Shown: positions 1 to 9,885, counted from the stretch's first letter. The stretch: DNA of 64,000 nt from LZORAL124-50-18 sp051208045 (GCA_051208045.1 JBPJFY010000001.1:496001-560000), one strand, 5' to 3'. Notes: generated by a model not told the origin, from the sequence alone. Translations and numbers: made by a program.

Positions 1-791
1 ATTGTGTGGCGGTGGAGGCGTTAACGGACCTGACGGCAGAAGTGCTGATCATTGTCGGGAATGAGAAGCCAATTTCCCCCAAAACGGCGCGGGACGCCCA
101 GTCGCGTATGCAGGGCATATTGGCTTGTTTTTCCACCGTGCCTGTGGAGTTGGGCGGCGTCGCGAGCGGAGCGGAGTTACTGGCGCAGGCGGGTTACTTT
201 AATGGCTGCAAAGCCAGTCTGCAGGGGCGGGATATTCGCCAGATCAGTCTGAGTTACCCGGATGTGCGGGTCTCTACCGACTTGTTTTCGATGGAAGGGG
301 ATCGGTTTTCCTGTCGTGCAGGCTCAGCGGCGATGGACATGATGATTTTCTATCTGGGCAGAAAACTGGGCGTGGATGTGGCGGAATCGCTGGCCAAGTT
401 TTTTGTGCAATTGCGCATCGGTTCCAGCGAGCCGGTGGGCATCAAGCAGTTAACCCAGGCGCAGGCAGCAGAACAACCCAAGCTGGCCGAGGCCATTGAG
501 TTGATGCAGAGTAATCTGGAAGAACCCCTGACCACCGATGACCTGTCGCATCACGTGCAGATTTCCCGCCGCCAGCTGGAACGGTTGTTCAAAAAATATC
601 TGGATAATGTGCCTTCACGCTACTATTTGCAGATTCGCCTGGAACAGGCGCGAAAGCTGCTGCAAAGTTCCGGGCATTCCGTCAGTGAAATCGCCCTACG
701 GTGCGGCTTCTCCTCCGGCGCTCACTTCAGCACCTCTTACCGTAACTTTTTTGGCATCAGTCCGAAAGAAGAGCGGGCGGTGCATCAATAG
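1..791 (+). CDS. argR: ArgR, AraC-family regulator of arginine catabolism (5' truncated)
   Basis: The frame is open to the window edge, so the true start lies upstream and the first visible GTG (position 6) is probably internal. The visible N-terminal part resembles the DJ-1/PfpI (GATase1-like) sensor domain of this AraC subfamily. The last 100 residues are a two-HTH AraC DNA-binding domain, with segments such as ISRRQLERLFKKYL and SEIALRCGFSSGAHFS. In Pseudomonas the ArgR of this architecture activates the aot and aru operons with arginine as effector. Position directly upstream of the succinyltransferase operon supports the same role here. It is separated from the aot genes, unlike the Pseudomonas aot-argR order. 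The symbol rests on context plus architecture; another GATase1-AraC regulator is the alternative. Confidence 0.85.
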   Translation, partial: CVAVEALTDLTAEVLIIVGNEKPISPKTARDAQSRMQGILACFSTVPVELGGVASGAELLAQAGYFNGCKASLQGRDIRQISLSYPDVRVSTDLFSMEGDRFSCRAGSAAMDMMIFYLGRKLGVDVAESLAKFFVQLRIGSSEPVGIKQLTQAQAAEQPKLAEAIELMQSNLEEPLTTDDLSHHVQISRRQLERLFKKYLDNVPSRYYLQIRLEQARKLLQSSGHSVSEIALRCGFSSGAHFSTSYRNFFGISPKEERAVHQ

Positions 792-850
792 GTTTTACGT
801 CGATCAAAACCGCCGGTTTCAGTGCCGGGCTTCGCATATCTATAACTGCG

Positions 851-890
851 TGTCGCAAATCAAAACGCACGTATTGTCACCATTGCCTAA
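851..890 (+). promoter_or_regulatory. possible ArgR half-sites upstream of astC
   Basis: Two sequences resemble the Pseudomonas ArgR half-site TGTCGC-N8-AA. One is TGTCGC at 851 followed 8 bases later by AC rather than AA. The other is TGTCAC at 875 with AA exactly 8 bases later (889-890). Their start-to-start distance is 24, not the usual 21, so the match is imperfect. They lie about 85-120 bases before the astC start, a sensible activator position. Confidence 0.4.
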
Positions 891-972
891 AATGTGTGCT
901 TAACACTGGATTGCCGCTCCGGTAACTCACCGCGAGCACATGAATGAAAACAACGATGCCCCAGGAGCAATT

Positions 973-2214
973 ATGTCTGAAATGATGAAAGTAGATCGAA
1001 CCACGTTTGATGAAGTGATGGTGCCTAACTACGCGCCGGGCAAGATCATTCCAGTTCGGGGCAGTGGTTCACGCTTCTGGGACCAGAATGGTGATGAGTA
1101 TCTCGACTTCGGGGGTGGGATTGCGGTGAATGTGCTGGGGCATGCGCATCCGGAACTGGTGCACGCGTTGACGGAGCAGGCCAAAAAAATCTGGCACCTG
1201 AGCAATGTGTTGACCAATGAGCCGGCGCTTCGTCTGGGTAAAAAACTGACGGATGCCACATTTGCTGAACGCGTGTTCTATGCCAACTCCGGGGCGGAGG
1301 CCAATGAAGCTGCGTTAAAACTGGCACGCCGTTATGCCTGGGACAAAGCGCAGGCTGCCGGGAAAGAGAACGACAAATACGAGATTATTGCGCTTTATAA
1401 CAGCTTTCACGGGCGTACGCTGTTCACGGTGTCTGTCGGCGGACAGGAGAAATACACGGAAGGATTTCGCCCTGTGCCGGAAGGGATTAAACACGTTCCC
1501 TTCAACGATCTCGCAGCGTTGCGTGCCGCCATATCTGATAAAACCTGTGCCGTTATGATGGAGCCGATGCAGGGAGAGGGCGGCATTCTGCCTGCTGAGA
1601 AAGCATTTATCGAAGGTGCACGAGCCCTCTGTGATGCGCATGATGCGCTGCTCATTTTTGATGAAATTCAAACCGGTATGGGTCGCACGGGTAACCTGTA
1701 TGCTTACATGCATTACGGCGTCGAACCTGACATTTTGACCACGGCAAAAGCCCTGGGGGGCGGATTTCCGATCGGCGCAATGTTGACCCGTGCAGAGATT
1801 GCAAAGAGCCTGGCTGTAGGCACTCACGGCAGCACCTATGGGGGCAATCCCTTGGCCTGTGCTGTCGCGGAAAAGGTCATTGATATTGTGAATACACCGG
1901 ATTTGCTGGGCAGCGTGCATAAAAAAGGTGAAATGCTCAAAGATGCACTGGAGCGAATTAACCGCAATCATGGCATTTTCAAAGACATTCGAGGTTTGGG
2001 CCTGTTGATCGGTGCGGAATTAGTGGATGCATGGCAAGGGCGGGCCAAAGAATTTGTTGCCGCAGCTCTGGATCAGCATCTTATGATTCTGGTGGCTGGG
2101 CCGAATGTGCTGCGCTTTGCGCCGGCTTTGAATATCTCAGAAGAAGAAATAGCAACGGGCATGGAGCGGCTGGAAGTAGCGGTGCAGTCGTTGCTGAACA
2201 AAGAGAACAGCTAA
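973..2214 (+). CDS. astC: succinylornithine/acetylornithine aminotransferase
   Basis: Class III PLP-dependent aminotransferase of 413 residues. It would convert N2-succinylornithine plus 2-oxoglutarate to succinylglutamate semialdehyde and glutamate in the arginine succinyltransferase (AST) pathway. FDEIQTGMGRTG holds the pyridine-binding Asp, and Lys259 in TAKALGGGFPIG is the Schiff-base lysine. I start at 973 because CAGGAG lies 6 bases upstream; an in-frame ATG at 940 has a poor ribosome site. It is first in a five-gene run with aruF, aruG, astD and astB. The family overlaps biosynthetic ArgD, and in Pseudomonas AruC serves both roles, so dual function is possible. Confidence 0.93.
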   Translation: MSEMMKVDRTTFDEVMVPNYAPGKIIPVRGSGSRFWDQNGDEYLDFGGGIAVNVLGHAHPELVHALTEQAKKIWHLSNVLTNEPALRLGKKLTDATFAERVFYANSGAEANEAALKLARRYAWDKAQAAGKENDKYEIIALYNSFHGRTLFTVSVGGQEKYTEGFRPVPEGIKHVPFNDLAALRAAISDKTCAVMMEPMQGEGGILPAEKAFIEGARALCDAHDALLIFDEIQTGMGRTGNLYAYMHYGVEPDILTTAKALGGGFPIGAMLTRAEIAKSLAVGTHGSTYGGNPLACAVAEKVIDIVNTPDLLGSVHKKGEMLKDALERINRNHGIFKDIRGLGLLIGAELVDAWQGRAKEFVAAALDQHLMILVAGPNVLRFAPALNISEEEIATGMERLEVAVQSLLNKENS

Positions 2215-2257
2215 AACAACGGAATCGCTAATTCGTAGACCTTGAACCGGAGGAAGT

Positions 2258-3271
2258 ATGTTTTGTGTGCGCCCCGCCAGATTCAGTGATCTGGCAGAAA
2301 TTGAACGTCTGGCCAACAGCAGTGCCGCAAGAATTTCGACTCTGCCGGATGAGCGGGACAAACTCAGCGAAAAAATTGAGTACTCGACTAAGTCTTTTGA
2401 AGGCGATGCTTCTACAGAAGGGTGTGAGCGCTTTTTGTTCGTGTTGGAGAATACGGAAACCGGTCAGGTTCTGGGTACATCCGGTATCGATGCCTGCGCA
2501 GGCAATGGCGGACCATTTTACAACTACCGGAGTGATGAACTCATTCACTCGTCTCATGCGTTAAAGGTGCACAACCGGGTGCCGGTCTTGTATTTAACCC
2601 ATGAACTCACCGGGAAAACCCTGATGTGTTCCTACACCATCGATCCGGCCTTGAATGATCCGGCGGCATTCCGCCTGCTGTCACGGGCACGCTTTTTATT
2701 CATGGATGCGTCTCGAGACCGGTTCAATGAAAAGGTGATTACGGAAGTGCAGGGCGTGTTGGATGAAGCGGGGAGCTCGCCCTTTTGGGACAGTGTGGGA
2801 CGTCACTTTTTTAACATGGATTTCGCCACAGCAGATTATTATTCCGGGGTCAAGAGCAAAACCTTTATCGCGGAATTGATGCCAAGTCACCCCATCTATG
2901 TGCCGTTGTTAACGCCCGAAGCCAAAGCGGCGATGGGCAAACATCATCCGGCCACGGACAACACGGTACAGCTTCTGCTGCGGGAAGGTTTCCGGGTGGC
3001 GGAACATATCGATATTTTTGATGGTGGGCCGACCTTTGAGAACGAACTGGAAAGCATCCAGACCATCAAAAGTCGCAGCCTGAAATATGCGCGTGCCGGT
3101 GGTAGTAATACCGGAATGAAATATCTGGTGGCTAATCGGTCATTCAGTAACTTCCGCTGCGTGATCGCCTCGTTAACAGACGGATTGGGCGACGTGATTC
3201 GGCTGAGCAATGAAGTGTCAGAACAACTGAAAATCGAGGAAGGCGGGCAAGTGGCCTTCGTAGCGCTCTGA
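2258..3271 (+). CDS. aruF: arginine/ornithine N-succinyltransferase, alpha subunit
   Basis: 337 residues of the AstA/AruF family (GNAT-related fold). It starts MFCVRPARFSDLAEIERLA after a strong GGAGG site. The first step of the AST pathway transfers succinyl from succinyl-CoA to the alpha-amino group of arginine. Family-typical segments include TSGIDACAGNGGPFYNYR, SRARFLFMDASRDRF and FIAELMPSHPIYVPLL. Two tandem paralogues (this and the next gene) indicate the heteromeric AruF-AruG enzyme of Pseudomonas rather than the single AstA of enterics. It lies 43 bases after astC in the same operon. Confidence 0.92.
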   Translation: MFCVRPARFSDLAEIERLANSSAARISTLPDERDKLSEKIEYSTKSFEGDASTEGCERFLFVLENTETGQVLGTSGIDACAGNGGPFYNYRSDELIHSSHALKVHNRVPVLYLTHELTGKTLMCSYTIDPALNDPAAFRLLSRARFLFMDASRDRFNEKVITEVQGVLDEAGSSPFWDSVGRHFFNMDFATADYYSGVKSKTFIAELMPSHPIYVPLLTPEAKAAMGKHHPATDNTVQLLLREGFRVAEHIDIFDGGPTFENELESIQTIKSRSLKYARAGGSNTGMKYLVANRSFSNFRCVIASLTDGLGDVIRLSNEVSEQLKIEEGGQVAFVAL

Positions 3272-3320
3272 CGCGCCTGTCACTTGAACCCTGACACCTT
3301 CCAACGGAGAGACTGCCATC

Positions 3321-4361
3321 ATGATGCTTATACGACCCATTGCCGCCACTGACCTCGATGATCTCATGCAGCTGGCCGAAAATACCGGAATTGGCGTCAC
3401 CACGCTACCGGCTAACCGGGACTTGCTCAAAGCGAAAATTGAACGCTCTGAGGCCTCCTTCGCCAAACGTCTGGCCAAAGAGAAGGCTTTTTACCTGTTC
3501 GCCCTGGAAGACACGGAGCAACAACGGGTGGTTGGGGTCAGTGGCATCGAAGCGGCGGTGGGACTGGATGATGTCTGGTACAACTATCGTATCAGCACCA
3601 CGGTGAATTCCTCCAAAGAGCTCGGTATCCACCAGCATACGCCCACACTGTATCTGAGTAATGACATGACCGGCTGTTCCGAAGTGTGCTCACTGTTTTT
3701 GGATGAGCCCTACCGACACAGCAGCAACGGCCGGTTTCTGTCCAAAGTCCGGTTTTTGTTTATGGCCGACTTTCAGGACCGCTTTGCGAATAAGGTATTT
3801 GCCGAGATGCGGGGTGTGTCAGACGCGCAGGGGTTATCTCCCTTTTGGGAAGGGCTTGGCAAACACTTCTTTCGCATGGATTTTTCGGAAGCGGATTATC
3901 AAACAGGGATTGGTAACAAGTCATTTATTGCTGAGTTGATGCCCAAGTACCCGATCTATCTGCCTTTCCTCGGTAAAGCGCCGCAGGAAGTGATTGGACA
4001 GGTGCATGAAAACACCAAACCCGCGCTGAAAATGTTGGAGTCGGAAGGCTTTAACTTTAACGGTTTCGTGGACATTTTTGACGCTGGCCCCCTGGTGGAA
4101 GTTTTTGTGAACAACATTCGTACCGTTCAGCAAAGCAGCAAGCGTCAGGTGCTCATTGTGAACCATCCCAAAGCGGCGGACGAAAGCCAGCTGGTGATGG
4201 TGTCGAACCGCTCTTTTGATGGTTTTCGTGCGGCGGTGATCCCCCAAGGGTGGGCGCAGATGGATACCGTGAGTTTACCGGCAGAAGTCGCCAAGGGGCT
4301 GAATGTGCATTCGGGCGATATTGTGCGCATCTCGACGTTAACCAAACCAAAGAAAAAGTAA
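3321..4361 (+). CDS. aruG: arginine N-succinyltransferase, beta subunit
   Basis: 346 residues, clearly paralogous to the preceding gene: both share the patterns SGIEA/SGIDA, VRFLFMADFQDRF, SPFWEGLGKHFFRMDF and FIAELMPKYPIYLPFL. It is the second subunit of the heteromeric arginine succinyltransferase. An adjacent ATG at 3324 is an equally good start; CGGAGAG lies about 10 bases upstream. The stop is 11 bases before the astD start, so the operon is tightly packed. The C-terminus ends in a lysine-rich tail. Confidence 0.92.
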   Translation: MMLIRPIAATDLDDLMQLAENTGIGVTTLPANRDLLKAKIERSEASFAKRLAKEKAFYLFALEDTEQQRVVGVSGIEAAVGLDDVWYNYRISTTVNSSKELGIHQHTPTLYLSNDMTGCSEVCSLFLDEPYRHSSNGRFLSKVRFLFMADFQDRFANKVFAEMRGVSDAQGLSPFWEGLGKHFFRMDFSEADYQTGIGNKSFIAELMPKYPIYLPFLGKAPQEVIGQVHENTKPALKMLESEGFNFNGFVDIFDAGPLVEVFVNNIRTVQQSSKRQVLIVNHPKAADESQLVMVSNRSFDGFRAAVIPQGWAQMDTVSLPAEVAKGLNVHSGDIVRISTLTKPKKK

Positions 4362-4372
4362 GCGGGGTGAAT

Positions 4373-5845
4373 ATGACAGCGTGGCAAGGCGTGTACATCG
4401 ATGGCCAATGGCACACAGGCGCAGGTGCAGAATTTTCTACGGTGAATCCGGCAACCGGTGAAACACTCTTTATTGCCAGGGCGGCTTCGGCGGAGGATGT
4501 CGGCCGGGCGGTGGCTTCTGCCCGAACGCATTTTGTTCCCTGGGCCAGTCAGTCAATGGCGGCACGACAGGCTATCGTGCGAGAGTTTGCAAGGCTGTTA
4601 GGTGAAGAAAAAGAGCGTCTGGCGGTAAGTATCGCTGAAGAAACCTCCAAGCCCCTGTGGGAGGCTCGTACCGAAATTGCTGCCATGACGGGCAAAATTG
4701 AGCTCTCCATTCAAGCCTGCGACGAGCGCACCGGAATCACGGAAAAAGACACGGCCGCCGGGCATTCCGTATTACGGCATCGTCCTCATGGGGTGGTCGC
4801 CGTATTCGGCCCATACAACTTCCCCGGGCACTTGCCGAATGGGCACATTGTCCCTGCATTGATTGCCGGGAATACCGTGGTGTTTAAGCCGAGTGAGTTA
4901 ACGCCCCGGTTTGGCGTGGAAATGGTGAGACTATGGGAAAAAGCGGGCTTGCCTGCCGGCGTGTTGAATCTGGTGTCCGGTGGCAGGGAAACAGGCATTG
5001 CATTGGCTGGCCACCCAGCGCTGGATGGTTTGTTTTTTACGGGCAGTTCCACCACAGGCAAACTGTTGCATCAGCAGTTTGCCGGACAGCCGGCCAAGAT
5101 ACTCGCACTGGAAATGGGAGGAAACAATCCCCTGATCGTATGGGAGCCGGAAGATGTCGATGCGGCCGTTTACCAGACCGTATTTTCTGCCTTTGTGAGC
5201 GCGGGCCAGCGATGCACCTGCGCCCGACGCTTGTTTGTGCCTCAAACGGCGGAAGGCGACCGGTTTGTGGCTCGGCTGATCGAAGTGACTTCGGCGTTGC
5301 AGATCGGGCGCTATGATGAAGAGCCGCAGCCGTTTATGGGCGGGGTCATCTCGGTGGCCGCCAAGGCGCAGCTGTTGGCAGCACAAAGCGCCCTGGAGGA
5401 ACAAGGTGGACAGGTGTTGCTCAGAATGACTGAGCATGCGCGGGGGAATACTTTCTTGACGCCCGGCGTGATCGATGTGACGTCCATAACAGACCTGCCG
5501 GACGAAGAGTATTTCGGGCCGCTTCTGCAGGTGATCCGGTTCAATGAATTTGAGCAGGCTGTTGAGCGCGCCAATCAGACTCGGTTTGGTCTGGCAGCAG
5601 GCTTGTTCAGTCGGCATGCGGATCGTTATGAGCAGTTCCTGCTCGCGTCACGCGCCGGCATTGTGAATTGGAACAAACCATTAACCGGCGCCAGCAGTGC
5701 CGCGCCATTTGGCGGGATTGGAGACAGTGGCAACCATCGTCCCAGCGCATTCTATGCAGCGGATTATTGCGCCTATCCTGTCGCGTCTCTGGAATCCGAG
5801 ACGTTGACACTGCCAGAAACGCTTTCCCCCGGTATTTCGCTGTAA
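4373..5845 (+). CDS. astD: succinylglutamate-semialdehyde dehydrogenase
   Basis: 490-residue NAD(P)-dependent aldehyde dehydrogenase that oxidises succinylglutamate semialdehyde to succinylglutamate, AST step four. The active-site pair is visible: Glu247 in LALEMGGNNP and catalytic Cys281 in AGQRCTCARR. FFTGSSTTGK is the coenzyme-binding loop, and VVAVFGPYNFPGHLPNGHI is typical of AstD. The frame is open further upstream inside aruG, but ATG 4373 (MTAWQGVYIDGQW) follows GGGGTG and matches the family N-terminus. Confidence 0.94.
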   Translation: MTAWQGVYIDGQWHTGAGAEFSTVNPATGETLFIARAASAEDVGRAVASARTHFVPWASQSMAARQAIVREFARLLGEEKERLAVSIAEETSKPLWEARTEIAAMTGKIELSIQACDERTGITEKDTAAGHSVLRHRPHGVVAVFGPYNFPGHLPNGHIVPALIAGNTVVFKPSELTPRFGVEMVRLWEKAGLPAGVLNLVSGGRETGIALAGHPALDGLFFTGSSTTGKLLHQQFAGQPAKILALEMGGNNPLIVWEPEDVDAAVYQTVFSAFVSAGQRCTCARRLFVPQTAEGDRFVARLIEVTSALQIGRYDEEPQPFMGGVISVAAKAQLLAAQSALEEQGGQVLLRMTEHARGNTFLTPGVIDVTSITDLPDEEYFGPLLQVIRFNEFEQAVERANQTRFGLAAGLFSRHADRYEQFLLASRAGIVNWNKPLTGASSAAPFGGIGDSGNHRPSAFYAADYCAYPVASLESETLTLPETLSPGISL

Positions 5846-5864
5846 GCGAGAGGTTACCTGTACT

Positions 5865-7202
5865 ATGAACGCATTTGAAGTGAATTTTGATGGCTTGGTT
5901 GGGCCCACGCATAACTACGGTGGGCTGTCCTACGGTAACGTTGCGTCAACCAAGAGCAAGCAGCAAACCTCCAGTCCGCGGCAAGCTGCGCTTCAGGGGC
6001 TGGCTAAAATGAAAACGTTGCATGACATGGGCTTCAAGCAGGCGGTGATTCCGCCGCACGAGCGGCCGGCATTAAATGTTTTGCGGCGTATCGGTTTTAC
6101 CGGGAGCGATCAGGCCATTTTGGCTCAGGTGGCAAAAGCCAATCCGGTGCTGCTCAATCTGGTGAGTTCTGCGTCCTGCATGTGGACGGCCAATGCCGCC
6201 ACGGTCTCTCCGAGTGCAGATACCGCCGATGGTAAGGTGCATTTTACCGTGGCTAATCTGGTGGCTAACTTTCATCGCTCCATCGAGCCGGATCAAACGG
6301 CAGCGATCCTGAGGGCCATATTTGCCGATGAGACGGCGTTTTCAGTGCACGACGCGTTGCCTTCCGTATTGCATTTCGGTGATGAAGGCGCAGCCAATCA
6401 CACCCGGTTTTGTGCCGCCTACGGTGATCCCGGGGTGGAGTTCTTTGTCTATGGCCAATCGGCTTTTTGTGCCGACAGCCCCAAACCCGCACGTTATCCT
6501 GCACGCCAGACGCTGGAAGCTGCCGAGGCCGTGGCGCGCATGCATGGTCTGTCGTCAGATCATGTGGTGTATGCGCAGCAAAATCCTGAGGTGATTGATG
6601 CCGGGGTTTTCCACAATGATGTCATTTCTGTGGGCAATCGCAATGCCATATTTTATCACGAGCAGGCGTTCCTCGAAACGCCACGCGTACTGGATGAGCT
6701 TGACCAGAAGCTGAAAGGGGCTGACCTGGTACGCCTGATGGTGCCGGAAGCCGAGGTGAGCGTTGCCGATGCGGTGTCCTCCTACCTTTTCAATAGCCAG
6801 TTGCTGAGTAAGCCAGATGGCACCATGATGCTGGTGGTGCCGCACGAATGTGAGGAAGTGGGTTCCGTCAAAGCGTATCTGGATGCGCTGCTGGCTGGCA
6901 ATAACCCGGTCAGTGAAGTCAGGGTCTTCGACCTGAAGCAGAGCATGAAAAACGGTGGTGGGCCGGCCTGTTTGCGATTACGGGTTGCTTTGAATGAACA
7001 TGAACTCAGCAAGGTGAACCCTTCTGTCATTATGTCGGATGCACTCTATGCGACCCTGGTGGACTGGGTAAATCGTCATTACCGCGATGAATTGTCGCAG
7101 GTGGATCTGGCGGACCCTCAGCTATTGATGGAAAGTCGCGCCGCGTTGCATGAATTAACCAACATCTTGAATCTGGGGGCTATCTACCCGTTTCAACGCT
7201 GA
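5865..7202 (+). CDS. astB: N-succinylarginine dihydrolase
   Basis: 445 residues, the usual AstB length. It hydrolyses N2-succinylarginine to succinylornithine, CO2 and two ammonia (AST step two), with a guanidino-modifying pentein fold. The N-terminus NFDGLVGPTHNYGGLSYGN is diagnostic. The catalytic Cys is expected at residue 369 in GGGPACLRLRV, and HNDVISVGN holds a catalytic-region His/Asp pair. The gene ends 10 bases inside the convergent GGDEF-EAL gene. astE, normally next in this operon, is absent here and is found at 10168-11229. Confidence 0.95.
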   Translation: MNAFEVNFDGLVGPTHNYGGLSYGNVASTKSKQQTSSPRQAALQGLAKMKTLHDMGFKQAVIPPHERPALNVLRRIGFTGSDQAILAQVAKANPVLLNLVSSASCMWTANAATVSPSADTADGKVHFTVANLVANFHRSIEPDQTAAILRAIFADETAFSVHDALPSVLHFGDEGAANHTRFCAAYGDPGVEFFVYGQSAFCADSPKPARYPARQTLEAAEAVARMHGLSSDHVVYAQQNPEVIDAGVFHNDVISVGNRNAIFYHEQAFLETPRVLDELDQKLKGADLVRLMVPEAEVSVADAVSSYLFNSQLLSKPDGTMMLVVPHECEEVGSVKAYLDALLAGNNPVSEVRVFDLKQSMKNGGGPACLRLRVALNEHELSKVNPSVIMSDALYATLVDWVNRHYRDELSQVDLADPQLLMESRAALHELTNILNLGAIYPFQR

Positions 7203-9460
7203 TCCTGGTAAGCCTCCAGCCATCGCATAAAATCCTTCGCGGGCATGGGTTTGGCAAACAGGTAGCCCTGCATGGCATGGATCTGTTTGTCTGAGAGAAT
7301 CTGTGCCTGTGCCTCGGTTTCTACGCCCTCGGCAACCACTTTAAAGTGGAGGTGCTGTGAGAGGGCGATGATCGCATCCACAATGGCGGTGCCCACTTTT
7401 TCTTCCTGCATGCGATTAACAAAACTCCGGTCGATTTTCAGCTCATCGATTGGGAAACTCTGCAGATAGGTGAGGGACGAATACCCGGTACCGAAGTCGT
7501 CCACCGAAAATCGAAAGCCTGCGGCCTTGATCGCTGCCATATGCTGAAGGGTGCCCAAAACATCTTCCACCAGCATGCTTTCCGTGATTTCGAGTTTGAA
7601 CTTCGTTGGCGGATGGTTCTGCTGCGCCAGCTGTGCCAGAAGCTGGTCTTTGAATTCCGGGTTCTTGAACTGTAAGGCGCTGATGTTTACTGCCACACTG
7701 AAGGAGTGAGCCAGTGCTTGTATACCTGCATGTGAGCTCTGCTCGAAAAGGTCTAAAAGTGCACCGGTATCCCGGAGGACGGCGGATTGCAGTTGATCAA
7801 TGAGCCCGAATTGTTCAGCAATCGGTATAAACTCAATCGGGGAGACAACGCCTTTCTTTGGGTGGTGCCAGCGTATCAGTGCTTCTGCGCCGATGACATC
7901 GCCCGCAGGCGTCAGTTGGGGCTGAAACCAGGCTTCAAACTGCGACGCTTGAATCGCCCGGCGAATATCGTGTTCTAGCTCCAACCGGTATTCAATAATC
8001 CGCTGGAGCTCGGGATCAAAGAAGGTGAAATCATTGCCGCCATGATGCTTGGATTTGTACATGGCAGTGTCAGCGCGCTTGAGCACCTCATCGGCGCTGG
8101 AGGTGTTGCGATCAATCAGCCCGATACCGATGCTGCACCCCAGCTTGTAATCGCCGCCCCGCACTGAAAACAGATGCTCGAAACTTTCGATAATTTTCTG
8201 GGCGACCTGAGAGGCGTCTTTGCAGAGCGCATCAACGTCATCTTCCAGGGTTTCGAGCATGACCACAAACTCATCGCCCCCAATGCGGGCCAGGGTGTCT
8301 GACTTGCGCAGATTGGGCGAGAGACGCTCAGCGACTTGAATCAGCAGCTCATCCCCGGCGGAGTGCCCGAGCGAGTCATTGATTCGTTTGAAATTGTCCA
8401 GATCCAGATAGAGCAGCGCACCAAACTTGCGTTTTCTGCGAATGCTTTCCAGCAGCACTTCCAGGCGGTTGATTAACATGCGTCGGTTGGGCAGCCCTGT
8501 CAACGGGTCGTAATAAGCCAAACGCTCAATCTGCTGTTCTGCCTCCTTGCGCGCCGTGATATCTCTGGCCATCCACAGGACATGTCGTCGGTCAGGAAAT
8601 TCGGGCAGGTAGTGGTCAAGGGGGGCAACTCGTCCTTCAAAGGTTCTTTGCCCACCCAGCACCTCCATGTCATATTCAAAAATCTGGATTTCACCCGAAC
8701 GCAAGGTTTCGTTGATGGTGTTCATTACCCCGCAGGCAATTTCAGACGGAATGATGTCACTCACCCGCTTTCCCATAATGTCCTGGCGCGGTTTATAAAG
8801 CAGTTTTTCATCGCCACCATACAGATCGGTATACGAGCCATCAGCGCCAAGGACAAACGCCATGTCGGGCATGACGCGCGTGATGGCGGTAAACTTTTCG
8901 TTGCTTAACATCAACTGATGACGGAGAGATTCTTCTTTCTCGCTGGAACGGGCACGCTCGATCGCGAGACTGGTGAGGTGAGTAAAGCGATCAATGAGTT
9001 CGAGGTGCTGACGCTTGGGTGAAAATGGGTGCGCATAGTAAATGGCGAAGGTGCCGAGCACTTCCCCTTTTTTCGAGAAAATAGGATTGGACCAGCACGC
9101 CTGTAAATCGAATCCCAGTGCGATGTCTTTAAAATTATGCCAAAGGGGGTCTGTGGCAATATCCGTGACGATCACTTGCTGTTTTCGGTAAGCGGCCGTG
9201 CCGCAGGAGCCGACAGCCTCACCAATCTCCACGCCGTCAATGGCTTCGCAATAGGCGGTAGGGAGATGCGGGGCTGCACCGTGGCGTAGTTGCTTGCCAT
9301 GCAGAAGGAGCACAGAGCTGCGCGCAACGGGTGACTCAAGGATCCCCTCGATCAACTCACAGATCGCGTTCAGACACCCTGAAAGCGGGTGCCCGAGGGC
9401 GATTAATGAAATCACTTGTTGCTGGGCGTCCAGCAGGGCCTGGAGTTGATCTTTATTCAT
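7193..9460 (-). CDS. GAF-PAS-GGDEF-EAL c-di-GMP enzyme
   Basis: 755-residue cytoplasmic protein with no membrane segments. An N-terminal GAF domain (about 20-170; CGTAAYRKQ, FAIYY) is followed by PAS (about 190-315). Next come GGDEF (about 325-490, intact GGDEF near residue 394, with an RKSD I-site just before it) and EAL (about 505-750, intact EALIRW near 525 and DDFGTGYSSLTYLQ). Both catalytic motifs look competent, so it may make or break c-di-GMP in response to small-molecule signals at GAF/PAS. It overlaps astB by 10 bases tail to tail. It lies between the two arginine clusters, but no direct functional link is visible. Confidence 0.93.
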   Translation of the reverse strand: MNKDQLQALLDAQQQVISLIALGHPLSGCLNAICELIEGILESPVARSSVLLLHGKQLRHGAAPHLPTAYCEAIDGVEIGEAVGSCGTAAYRKQQVIVTDIATDPLWHNFKDIALGFDLQACWSNPIFSKKGEVLGTFAIYYAHPFSPKRQHLELIDRFTHLTSLAIERARSSEKEESLRHQLMLSNEKFTAITRVMPDMAFVLGADGSYTDLYGGDEKLLYKPRQDIMGKRVSDIIPSEIACGVMNTINETLRSGEIQIFEYDMEVLGGQRTFEGRVAPLDHYLPEFPDRRHVLWMARDITARKEAEQQIERLAYYDPLTGLPNRRMLINRLEVLLESIRRKRKFGALLYLDLDNFKRINDSLGHSAGDELLIQVAERLSPNLRKSDTLARIGGDEFVVMLETLEDDVDALCKDASQVAQKIIESFEHLFSVRGGDYKLGCSIGIGLIDRNTSSADEVLKRADTAMYKSKHHGGNDFTFFDPELQRIIEYRLELEHDIRRAIQASQFEAWFQPQLTPAGDVIGAEALIRWHHPKKGVVSPIEFIPIAEQFGLIDQLQSAVLRDTGALLDLFEQSSHAGIQALAHSFSVAVNISALQFKNPEFKDQLLAQLAQQNHPPTKFKLEITESMLVEDVLGTLQHMAAIKAAGFRFSVDDFGTGYSSLTYLQSFPIDELKIDRSFVNRMQEEKVGTAIVDAIIALSQHLHFKVVAEGVETEAQAQILSDKQIHAMQGYLFAKPMPAKDFMRWLEAYQDQR

Positions 9461-9801
9461 ACTGCGTGGAACGTGCTCGTCTCAATAACGCTGTATTAAG
9501 TAGCATAGGTGACTTTCTGCACAATTGCGACATCCCGGTTTATCAACAACCATCGTGATGCAGTGCGCAATTTCTGGGTTGAACCACCTAAAAAATGAGA
9601 AAAACGGGCCTGGTTCGCATATTTTTTTGAAACGGATTGTTACATTATGTTCATGAGGACGCACAACGCACTGACCTCCTCCAACAGTGCGCTGGGCCCT
9701 CGATAGGAAACAATAAAAACAACGGTTTAATAATAAAAAGCCTGGAATGTGAAAGGTCTGATAATAACAACGATTATTGAACAAAGATTACCGAGCCCAA
9801 A

Positions 9802-9885
9802 TTGGCTGGAATGAAAATATCCGTGGCCTCAATAAAAACAGCAGTAGCCTGAATAAAAATATGAGTGGCCGGAACAATAATAAAG
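9802..9885 (+). repeat. four degenerate 21-base tandem repeats inside the putative sRNA
   Basis: Units at 9802-9822, 9823-9843, 9844-9864 and 9865-9885 share the pattern GTGGCCTGAATAAAAA with about half to two thirds identity. Each carries an A-rich core preceded by GGCC/GGCT. The period keeps the A-rich motifs spaced at about 21 bases. Confidence 0.7.

Noticed and set aside
9610..9700. Sigma-54 promoter or CbrB site for the putative sRNA
   Set aside because: No GG-N10-GC pair with correct spacing was found; one TGTTAC half-site at 9638 has no partner.
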